Assembly: GCA_044375455.1 (NCBI GenBank) | Contig: JBILMQ010000122.1 | Coordinates: forward strand, 1-9,764 | DNA length: 9,764 bases | Direction: 5' to 3' | From: JBEIHX01 sp044375455 | GTDB lineage: Bacteria > Pseudomonadota > Alphaproteobacteria > Caulobacterales > Aquidulcibacteraceae | Shown here: positions 1 to 6,159 of the stretch, piece after piece | Position numbering within the stretch: position 1 is the first letter of the stretch | Layout: each line of letters opens with the position of its first letter | Notes under the pieces: generated by a model | The model's database searches: none | What the model saw: the letters and a program-made list of their open reading frames with translations, nothing else | Told to the model about the DNA's origin: nothing | Position numbers and translations under genes: made by a program

Positions 1-86
1 GCGCCATCGGGCGTCTCCGGCGCCAATCTTAGCGGATCACGACCTTTGCGCGGCGGCGTGTGCCCGCGCGCGCCTTTTCCTGGTGG

Positions 87-2285
87 TCATGGCGCACGCC
101 CCGCCTCAAACCGCAAGGTTCCGCCTCGCACCAGATCTGAATGGGGCAATGAGGTGGCTGGACGACTCTCGCCCCGCACCGTCAAGCTCAAGAGCCGGTC
201 TCCGGCCCCCGCTCGCTGGATCGTGAGGCGCCGCCGCCCCGGCACGTTCAGGATTGCGCGCTCAACCAGCGGGACGCCGGCAACGTAGCTTCCGCTGGCC
301 GGCTCTACCGGGTAGAATCCGAGGGTCGCGAACACATACCAGGCGCTCATCTGGCCTGCGTCATCGTTGCCGATAATCCCATCGGGCCCATCGCGATAGA
401 AGTCGCGTGCGATGCGCGCAACCAATCCATGTCCGCGCTCCGGCGCTTCGGTGTAGGCGTATAGCCACGCGACATGATGGCTGGGCTCGTTGCCGTGCGC
501 ATATTGCCCGATCATCGCTTCCTGGCCGAGATAGGCCCAGCCTTGGTGTGGCGCCAGTTCGAAGAAGAAGCGATCGAGCATGGCTCGGAATGCGGCGCGG
601 CCGCCAACAGCTTCGACGAGCCCTTGCGGGTCGTGCAAAGCCGGCGTCCACGAATATTGCCACGCATTGGCCTCGGTGTAATCGCCGGGATTGTTCAGCG
701 GCGACGTCGGCGTCAGCGGATCGAACGGCGTCCGCCAGGCGCCGCCGCTGTCTCGTCCACGGGCAAGGCGCGTGTCTGGGTCGACGAGGTTCCGCCACCA
801 GCGTGCACGCTCCCGAAAGCGTGCAGCCGCCGCGTCATCGCCGAGCATTGCCGCCATGCGGGCTGTTGCGTCATCGCCAATCGTCGCTTCCAGCGAACGC
901 GAGACGGATTCCAGTTCAACCCGATCGAACGGATAGAAGCCGTGCTGGTGATACAGCGACCAAAGAGAGAGCGCATGATCGCCGGGATAGACGGGCGAGG
1001 CATCTTGCGATGACGTGCGGATCATTGCATCGAGGGCTCGGCGTCCGTCGAAGCCACGAAAGCCCTTCACCCACGCGTCCGCGATCACCGGCAGCGCCGG
1101 TTCGCCGATCATGGTTCCGGTTTCGCCGCCCCAGATCGTCCATTTCGGCAAGCGTCCAGTCGCCTCGGCATGATCGAGCAGGCTCGCGACGAAGTCGTCA
1201 ACCCTTTCCGGGACGAGCAGTGTGTAGAGTGGGTGCGCTGCGCGAAAAGTGTCCCACAAAGATAGCGTCGAATAGCGATCGCCGCGATCCGTGCGGCGGA
1301 TTTCGCCATCGGGACCGCGCCATCTGCCATCCACGTCGCTGATCAAGCTCGGATGCAACAGCGCATGGTAGAGAGCGGTGTAGAATATCCGCTTTTGCGT
1401 CTCGCCGGCCTCGATCTGAGCGCGGCCAAGCAAGTCTTCCCACGCCGCGCTTGCCGCGCGGAGAACTGCGTCGAAATTCCAGTGGGCGAGCGAGTCGCGA
1501 TTGGCGCGCGCGCCCGCGATGTCCACGGTGGAAAGTCCCGCCTTCGCCATCAGGACGCGGCCCGGTCCAAGATCGAAGCCCAGAAGATAGCGCGGCGCTG
1601 CATCGGTGGCGCGCGACGGCAAGGTCGTCGCCTCAGCGATGGCATGATCAAACTTCAGGCTGAATGCCACCGTCCTTGTCGTCCAGTTGGCGCGCCGCGA
1701 CTCGCCCTCGACGCCGTCTCCAGTGAGATGCGAAGACTGCGCCAGCACCGGCTGGCCGTCCGTTCGAAAGGTCAACCCGTGTTGGAGGTCGACCAGAACC
1801 CACACGCGCCCGCCGCGGGCAAACGTGTAGCGGTGAAGCGCGCTGCGCACGCCGGCCGTAAGCTCGACGCGAACCTCGTTGTCGCTGAGCGTAACCGCGT
1901 AATAGCCCGGGCGGGCTTCTTCGCTCTGCTTGGCATACGTGCTTGCATAGTCTGCGCGCCGGGTCTGACTGGGTTGGACGAGAAGATCACCAAGCTCAGG
2001 GATGCCCGTTCCGCTCGCGCGGTTTTGGGAAAATCCCAGGATCTGCGGCGCGCGATACTGATAGCCTGAGGTGAACTCCCACCCTGAGTCTGCATTGTCC
2101 GGACCCGGTTGCACCATGCCGAAGGGCATGCTCGGTCCGGGAAACGTATGGCCCGTGCCGTCGGTGCCGATGAACGGGTCAACATAGCGCGTGAGGGGCG
2201 TGCGCGTTGCAAAGGCGGCCGCCGGAGTGAACGACAGAGATCCGGCAGCGGCGGCGAGGGCAAGTGCCTGGCGGCGATCGATCAT
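87..2285 (-). CDS. GH92 family alpha-mannosidase, exported
   Basis: This encodes a glycoside hydrolase family 92 enzyme; the family comprises calcium-dependent exo-alpha-mannosidases (often alpha-1,2) that trim mannose from glycans in the periplasm or at the cell surface. From the chosen start the protein has 732 residues, a normal family length. Residues 1-26 form an export signal with an RR pair followed by an Ala/Leu-rich core (DRRQALALAAAAG), of twin-arginine style. The N-terminal beta-sandwich begins with the family hallmark YVDPFIGTDGTGHTFPG near residue 34. GNEPSHH near residue 598 holds the glutamate known as the family's general acid, and GNDDAGQMSAWY near residue 639 carries the aspartates assigned to the base side. 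ATG at 2285 is chosen because it opens the signal peptide and overlaps the upstream frame's stop as ATGA; ATG at 2300 and GTG at 2420 are possible, but the GTG adds an Arg/Ser/Pro-rich stretch unlike coding sequence. No good Shine-Dalgarno is seen for any start. One oddity is MIGEP where relatives usually have a histidine after MIG-x. The family call is firm; linkage specificity is not determinable. Confidence 0.93.
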   Translation of the reverse strand: MIDRRQALALAAAAGSLSFTPAAAFATRTPLTRYVDPFIGTDGTGHTFPGPSMPFGMVQPGPDNADSGWEFTSGYQYRAPQILGFSQNRASGTGIPELGDLLVQPSQTRRADYASTYAKQSEEARPGYYAVTLSDNEVRVELTAGVRSALHRYTFARGGRVWVLVDLQHGLTFRTDGQPVLAQSSHLTGDGVEGESRRANWTTRTVAFSLKFDHAIAEATTLPSRATDAAPRYLLGFDLGPGRVLMAKAGLSTVDIAGARANRDSLAHWNFDAVLRAASAAWEDLLGRAQIEAGETQKRIFYTALYHALLHPSLISDVDGRWRGPDGEIRRTDRGDRYSTLSLWDTFRAAHPLYTLLVPERVDDFVASLLDHAEATGRLPKWTIWGGETGTMIGEPALPVIADAWVKGFRGFDGRRALDAMIRTSSQDASPVYPGDHALSLWSLYHQHGFYPFDRVELESVSRSLEATIGDDATARMAAMLGDDAAAARFRERARWWRNLVDPDTRLARGRDSGGAWRTPFDPLTPTSPLNNPGDYTEANAWQYSWTPALHDPQGLVEAVGGRAAFRAMLDRFFFELAPHQGWAYLGQEAMIGQYAHGNEPSHHVAWLYAYTEAPERGHGLVARIARDFYRDGPDGIIGNDDAGQMSAWYVFATLGFYPVEPASGSYVAGVPLVERAILNVPGRRRLTIQRAGAGDRLLSLTVRGESRPATSLPHSDLVRGGTLRFEAGRAP

Positions 2286-3169
2286 GGTGCGGGCGTCCAT
2301 ACTGTTGCGGAACGGGCTGGCGCTGGCGCGCGGGCGCTGCCGCCTGTGCGTCGGACCGGTGCGGCTGCGTCGCGACGGGAGACGCATCCCGGGGGCGCGA
2401 GCGTTCCGATCTGAAGCCACGCGCCGACATTGAACAGGATCAGCGCTTCGTCAGCGCCGGCGCGGCGCCCTGTCAAAACCAAGACCAGGACAACGAGCGC
2501 CAGCCAAAACGGCGGGGTCATCGGCCTGCCCTGTTCGGGGCCTTCATGTCTTCGAGCACTGCCTGGGGCCAGGGAGAGGAGGTCGCATGCCCGGGCAAAC
2601 CGGTCGGACTGCGGGTTGTCATCGACATGCCAGAGCCACGGCGCTCCCGCGCCTTTCCTGCCCGCAGGTGGCGGCAGACCGCCGGCGAACGCCGGCACGC
2701 CAGACGCGTGGCGACCCTGCAAGACCATCACCAGGCACGCGTGCGGCGGACTCCTTGTGTGTCGGACGTGCAGCGTCCGGCGATCATGCGGACGCCGGAT
2801 CATGCCCTTCGCACCGATCCGCGCCTGCACGCTGCGTACGCATGCAAAGACCTCCTCCGGCTCCGCCCCGCCCTGAGGGCGTTCGCCGCCATATGCCATC
2901 TCATGGCCCCAGCGCCGCGACGAGAGATCGAGGACATCCGGCGTGAACCGCCCGTCCTGGAAGGGCCGGACAAAATCCACGGCGCGCTTATTGTCCTGCC
3001 TTATCGTCGCTTTGCCGATCTCCCCATGCAGCCCGTGACCGGCAATGCGCGACGCGTCTGTCACCCGGCCCGCCTGGGCGTTCATCTCCGCGTCGACCTT
3101 GAAGCCCGCACCGGGCTGCGGTGTTTTCGTCCGGGCGCCCAAGCAGCCATCGCGGCGCATACGCATCAT
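2282..3169 (-). CDS. Unassigned 295-residue reading frame between dioxygenase remnant and mannosidase
   Basis: I do not recognise this protein. It starts in an ATGA overlap with the stop of the dioxygenase fragment and ends in another ATGA overlap with the chosen mannosidase start. Residues about 20-115 look coding: codons favour G at position 1 and G/C at position 3, and the composition is a balanced mix of D, E, V, I and F. The middle (about 2680-2810) contains perfect hairpins and becomes Arg/Pro-rich, which looks more like intergenic or decayed DNA. Near the end, from an internal ATG at 2521, there is a hydrophobic segment (PFWLALVVLVLVLTG) followed by DEALILFNVGAWLQIG; this may be a separate small membrane ORF of about 79 residues or the tail of a lost transporter gene. 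A short frame-shifted ORF ends exactly on that ATG as ATGA. The frame may therefore be a mosaic of two or three remnants. Confidence that it is one real gene is low. Confidence 0.28.
   Translation of the reverse strand: MMRMRRDGCLGARTKTPQPGAGFKVDAEMNAQAGRVTDASRIAGHGLHGEIGKATIRQDNKRAVDFVRPFQDGRFTPDVLDLSSRRWGHEMAYGGERPQGGAEPEEVFACVRSVQARIGAKGMIRRPHDRRTLHVRHTRSPPHACLVMVLQGRHASGVPAFAGGLPPPAGRKGAGAPWLWHVDDNPQSDRFARACDLLSLAPGSARRHEGPEQGRPMTPPFWLALVVLVLVLTGRRAGADEALILFNVGAWLQIGTLAPPGCVSRRDAAAPVRRTGGSARAPAPARSATVWTPAP
2681..2696. repeat. Perfect 7-bp palindrome with two-base centre
   Basis: The arms gccggcg and cgccggc flank a central aa. The element lies inside the 295-residue unassigned frame, about 70 bases from a second perfect hairpin. 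It could be a structured intergenic element or chance in GC-rich DNA. Confidence 0.4.
2763..2779. repeat. Perfect 6-bp stem-loop
   Basis: Arms cggacg (2763-2768) and cgtccg (2774-2779) are perfect inverted repeats with a five-base loop. No T-run follows on either strand, so a simple intrinsic terminator is not supported. Together with the palindrome at 2681-2696 it marks this stretch as structured, probably intergenic DNA. Confidence 0.4.
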
Positions 3170-3552
3170 AACGCCTCGACCAGACCGGGCTTGAGGGCTG
3201 GGTCAGCCTGCCCGCCGGGCCTCAGCCCTGGAAGCCACTGCGCGAGGTCTGACCGCTGCATCTCATTCGCGGGGTCGCCCACACGCATGTCGGCCTCCAT
3301 GTTGATGATCGTCATGACTGACCGCGGCCTCCGACTGGTGTTGGCGCCGGCGCAATGAAAGGTCCAACCGCCCTGAAAGCTCACCTGGCCAGGGTCGGAC
3401 GGCTGCGCCTCGATCGCAAGACCATGCATCTTCATCTCACGGCTCAATGCGGCCCCGCTTTCATCGGACATCGCCAGGTCCCGACCGGAGGCCCAGATGG
3501 CGTCGGGGTTGACCGGACAGGGTGCGTCGAGGTCGTCGATCATCGACGAAGC
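3166..3552 (-). pseudogene. Phytanoyl-CoA dioxygenase (PhyH) family protein, C-terminal half only
   Basis: PhyH enzymes are Fe(II)/2-oxoglutarate oxygenases that use an HxD...H iron triad and an arginine for 2-oxoglutarate. Here only the C-terminal part is present, about 125 residues from ATG at 3543 compared with roughly 250-300 in the family. Visible are GQVSFQGGWTFHCAGANTS, holding the distal iron histidine (His63 of this frame), the RRPR segment after it with the likely co-substrate arginine, a run like VMTIINMEADMRV, and the family's typical C-terminal WLPGLRPGGQADPALKPG. Upstream, RDLAMSDESGAAL also fits the family, but before about residue 20 the similarity ends and an in-frame TAG lies at 3553-3555. 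The half carrying HxD is therefore absent, and the product should not bind iron normally. The stop overlaps the next frame's ATG (ATGA). I read it as a 5'-truncated remnant; a sequencing frameshift is the alternative, but I found no N-terminal half in other frames upstream. Confidence 0.72.
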
Positions 3553-3675
3553 CTAGCGCAAGACCGTCGCTCGCGGGCGGCGCATTCTATTGCCACGGCG
3601 CACATATGCTATCAATATTTTGTCATCCGGGCGCGCCTGACAGCTGAACCGGTCCCGCTCCCGGCAGGGCTTCCC

Positions 3676-3719
3676 GAGCGGATCGAGCGGGTCGAGCGGG
3701 GCAAGCGCGGGGCAAGCGC
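3676..3719. repeat. Short tandem repeats (9-base and 11-base units)
   Basis: Three imperfect 9-base units of the form gagcgg-atc / gagcgg-gtc / gagcgg-ggc occupy 3676-3702. Overlapping their end, a perfect 11-base unit ggggcaagcgc is repeated twice (3698-3708 and 3709-3719). They look like slippage-generated repeats in non-coding DNA. Confidence 0.6.
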
Positions 3720-4474
3720 GCTTCCGCGCGGTTTCCTCATTTTCATCCAGTGGCGGAGATCGTGTTGTTCGGACGTCTCGGCGGCGTCCGGCATCCTGAC
3801 GCTGACAGATTTGGACCCGTCCCCGGATGTGCGACGTGCGCGCCGTCGATGAGCGCACATGAGTGCGCTCTCGCGCGCGGCGCAGCAAACTGGCCTTTCA
3901 TTCGTTTCTATCCGGATTTGTCCCAGCTGCGACATCCGCCCGCAGCGGCGCGCGCTGCCTTGAGCGCCCCTACGCGCCGGCGCATAAACTGCCCCCTGAC
4001 TGTCTCGCGGAGACCGTCACCAACGCAGCCGTCGCTCCATCCGTGGTCGGACAGCGCGTCCGTGTTTGGTGATGACCATCTGCGGCGTCGGGGCGCTCGC
4101 TGGCAAAGGGCAGCGTCGCCCGGCTCGCGGTTGCCATGACGCGCAGGCTCTTCGTCGCGGACCACGTCGCCAACGCCATTGCGCCAGCCAGCAGGAAGGG
4201 GATCGCCTGTCGTACGAGGAGCGCGCGAAGGAGCAGGGCGAGCGCGGCGAATTTCAGCACGGGGCAGAGCCCGCCGGAATGTTCTCCCTTGAGCGGTCAC
4301 GCCGTGAGGCGCTGGGTGTGGATGGGCGGTTCAGATCGACTTCGCGAAGATGACCGGCGAAGGTGCGCGATCCGTTCAGACACCATCGAAACCGCAGACT
4401 TCCAGGTGTCCGAGGTGATCAAGGCTGGCGTAGCGCGCGGCGGGATCGCCGCTTCAAGATGTGCAACGCTGATG

Positions 4475-4512
4475 GTTCGGCTTGTTCCGATCAGTTCGGC
4501 TTGTTCCGGTCT
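4475..4512. repeat. Tandem 19-base direct repeat (two copies)
   Basis: Copy 1 is at 4475-4493 and copy 2 at 4494-4512. Both begin with the identical 15 bases gttcggcttgttccg and then diverge. The unit resembles neither flanking DNA nor coding repeats. Given the plasmid-type genes next to it, an iteron or other protein-binding repeat is possible, but two copies are few and this is speculative. Confidence 0.5.
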
Positions 4513-4571
4513 AGAAGGGTGGCTTTCGAATGGGGCAGATCCGGACCGCGCTGGGACATGGGCTCCGACCC

Positions 4572-5129
4572 TCAGCGCCGGCGCGTGATGGCGATTTTCA
4601 ACAATAGGGACGCGGGAAGGCACGCGAGTGCGGTCCGCGTGGTTGTGTTGTCACGCCCGGTCCGACTCCAGACGCCCTCGATGTGGCGAACCGGCGTTGA
4701 CCCGCGATCGCGTCCTTCGAAGCTGTCAGGCGTCTCTCCGGGAAGCAGGGCCTCCCCATGAGACAGTCTGAAACAGCCCGACCCTGTCGGGAGCGTGCGC
4801 CCCGACGAGCCTTGGCTTCGCCCCTCGGGGCGGGCCTCGCCATTGATCCGGACGTTTGGGCCGAACGCGCAGACCACCTGCCCGGTCGCCGCAGCGATGC
4901 GCTTCAGGAAACGGTTTCCGGGTTTTGTGAACGACCGGGCGGCCGCGCAGCGCGCAACCACGTCGGTGTCGCGCACGGTGACGATGACGCCCGGTGTGAA
5001 CGCACCGTCCGCATGCCGGGCGCGCCCGGCCGGCATCGGCCGCGTGCCGTTGTACAAGGAGACGTCTCGGGAGTGCGGGCCGGCGAGGAGGAGCGCTGCG
5101 CATGGCGACGCGGCCGCCCGCAGCCTCAC
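4572..5129 (-). pseudogene. traF: TraF-like S26 family signal peptidase of conjugative elements, decayed
   Basis: TraF proteins are inner-membrane, LepB-type peptidases that mature or cyclise the conjugative pilin. This 185-residue frame (GTG at 5129) follows the family layout: a hydrophobic N-terminal stretch (ASPCAALLLAG), YNGTRPMPAG aligning with the family's N-x-S-x-S-x-P-x-G segment, FLKRIAA with the catalytic lysine (Lys76), then GQVVCAFG and SGCF with the usual cysteine pair (Cys87, Cys119), and PDSFEGRDRG matching the family's PDSFDGRYFG. The catalytic serine position is proline (Pro31), which should abolish activity. After about residue 155 there is no family similarity, so the natural stop seems lost and the last 30 residues are probably read-through. 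The GTG start sits inside the end of the ParB-like frame, in a different frame, so the true start is unclear. Assignment rests on recognised motifs, not a search. Confidence 0.7.
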
Positions 5130-5850
5130 AGGCCTCTGTCCCGACGGAGCGGCCCAGCTTGTCCGTCACTGGAACGCGGCCCCGGCTCATCGCCGCGCGC
5201 ATGCCGCAGGCCTGCGTGACCGGTTTTCCACGCAGCCTGAAGAGCCGCTCCTGAACGCCGTGACGGTCGCCGAGGCAGAAGGCGCGCGCGGCCTCGCACG
5301 TGATGTCGCCCTTGCGGCAGGCGGCGTGGAGTTTCAGCGAGAGCCGCGCCAGGGCGAGGCGTTGCTCGACGTGGCGGAGCGAGCACCCGAAGCATTCTGC
5401 GAAGGCGTCGGCGGAAAGTCCGCAAGCCACCAACGCCGCGAGGGATCCCATCTCGTCCCTGGGATGCATGGCCACGGGCTGGACATTTTCGGCGCGCGAG
5501 GCCGCCGCGCTCATCGCCGCGTCGACGGGCGTGCACGGGATCGGGGTGTCCCTGGCGATCTTGCCAGACCTGGCGGGGAGCTTCAGAGCGGCCAGCCGGC
5601 GGGCGCCGGCGACGACCGCGTAGGAGTCGTTCTCGGCGGCGGCCACGGAAATATTTTGCGGAAGACCGTGCGCGGCGATCGACGTGGCGAGCGCTTCGAT
5701 GTCGGCGTGCGTGTCGGTGCGGCGGACATTGCCCGCGTGTGGCGAGAGCTTCGGGAGAGGGGCCGGGACGACGCGGGCGTTGTGCTCGCGATGATCGGTG
5801 GCTGCGATGGACAGGAGAGCCTCGTTTGGCTCCCGGCGGCGATATGCCAA
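5098..5850 (-). pseudogene. parB: ParB/RepB/Spo0J-type partition protein, N-terminal part, decayed
   Basis: ParB-like proteins bind centromere-like sites and work with a ParA ATPase in partitioning plasmids or integrative elements. Similarity runs from about residue 29 to 250 counted from TTG 5850: KLSPHAGNVRRT and IEALATSIAAHGLPQNISV open the ParB N-terminal domain, YAVVAGARRLAALKL is the arginine-patch box (usually GGRR or GERR; here GARR), and ENVQPVAMHP is the third conserved box. A KorB-like helix-turn-helix region (GLSADAFAECFGCSLRHVEQRL, about residues 144-165) follows, then MSRGRVPVTDKLGRSVG and EAAGGRV. Family members in such elements continue for hundreds more residues; here similarity stops near 5100, where TraF sequence begins in another frame. 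The open frame itself runs on to 4726 as Arg-rich nonsense. No ATG or GTG precedes the domain in frame, and the TTG lacks a ribosome site, so the start also seems lost. The inverted repeat at 5896-5942 lies just upstream. Confidence 0.75.
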
Positions 5851-5895
5851 GCCGGGGTCGCGTGCGCGGCCCGATCCAATCCGCCTGCGCCGGGA

Positions 5896-5942
5896 GGCGC
5901 CCGATCAGGGGCGCAGCGCGCAGCGTCCCTTGATCGGGCGCC
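5896..5942. repeat. Long inverted repeat upstream of the ParB remnant
   Basis: Arms ggcgcccgatca (5896-5907) and tgatcgggcgcc (5931-5942) are perfectly complementary over 12 bases. The stem extends four more positions inward (one G-T pair, three G-C), leaving a 15-base loop that itself contains the repeated word cgcagcg. There is no adjacent T-run, so it is not an obvious intrinsic terminator. Position, about 50-90 bases before the ParB-like frame, suggests an operator or partition site, which is an inference. Confidence 0.7.
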
Positions 5943-6130
5943 GGCGTGGGCGATGGCGGAGGGGGAGCGCGCGCGGCCGCGCGTCAGATTTGGGGCAGGA
6001 GTCGCTGAGAAGATCGGCTGGTGCGCCCGCCGTCCCTTCGACCCGCGGAATGGCGTCGCGGCCTATGTCAGGAACGACCAAGGCGATCGCGGCTTTGCGG
6101 GCGCTGCCGGACTGAGCGAAGCGAGCCGCA
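5943..6130. other. Non-coding stretch between inverted repeat and lipoprotein terminator
   Basis: With the adjoining 5851-5895 this forms the gap between the ParB remnant and the lipoprotein gene. Open frames crossing it on the plus strand are continuations of the antisense of the ParB/TraF remnants and match nothing recognisable. Apart from the inverted repeat and the stem-loop at 6131-6156, I see nothing in it. Confidence 0.4.
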
Positions 6131-6156
6131 ACGGCAAGGCCTGTAAAGCCCGCCGT
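6131..6156 (-). terminator. Stem-loop just after the lipoprotein stop
   Basis: On the minus strand an ACGGC...GCCGT stem of five pairs, a small internal bulge, then three further GGC/GCC pairs, enclose a seven-base loop. It begins three bases after the lipoprotein stop codon at 6160-6162. No U-tract follows, so it is a weak intrinsic terminator or an mRNA 3'-end stabiliser. Confidence 0.42.
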
Positions 6157-6159
6157 CCG

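Larger units (their letters stand above)
3553..4571. other. About 1 kb without a supportable gene
   Basis: No reading frame here looks like an intact known protein; frames on both strands are Arg/Pro/Ser-rich. The stretch contains an unusually AT-rich patch at about 3600-3626, short tandem repeats at 3676-3719, and a tandem 19-base repeat at 4475-4512. On the minus strand, a frame from GTG 4260 to about 4090 encodes two hydrophobic segments (KFAALALLLRALLV and AIPFLLAGAMALATWSA) with strong G/C third positions. That could be the remnant of a membrane protein, but its continuation to 3970 looks non-coding and no family is recognised. The stretch lies between the TraF remnant and the dioxygenase remnant, so decayed mobile-element DNA is a reasonable inference. 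Confidence 0.5.

Noticed and set aside
1..19. Possible start of a further minus-strand gene (ATG at 5-7, with GGAG upstream)
   Set aside because: Only two codons lie inside the window, too little to support a gene.
48..71. GC-rich imperfect stem-loop after the mannosidase stop
   Set aside because: The stem has two mismatched pairs and no U-tract on the minus strand; it could arise by chance at this GC content.
1353..2069. 238-residue plus-strand open frame
   Set aside because: It lies entirely antisense to the GH92 gene, whose identity is certain.
2264..3358. 364-residue plus-strand open frame
   Set aside because: It runs opposite the 295-residue frame and the dioxygenase tail. Codon-position bias (G at first positions) favours the minus strand, and the product is Arg/Pro-rich.
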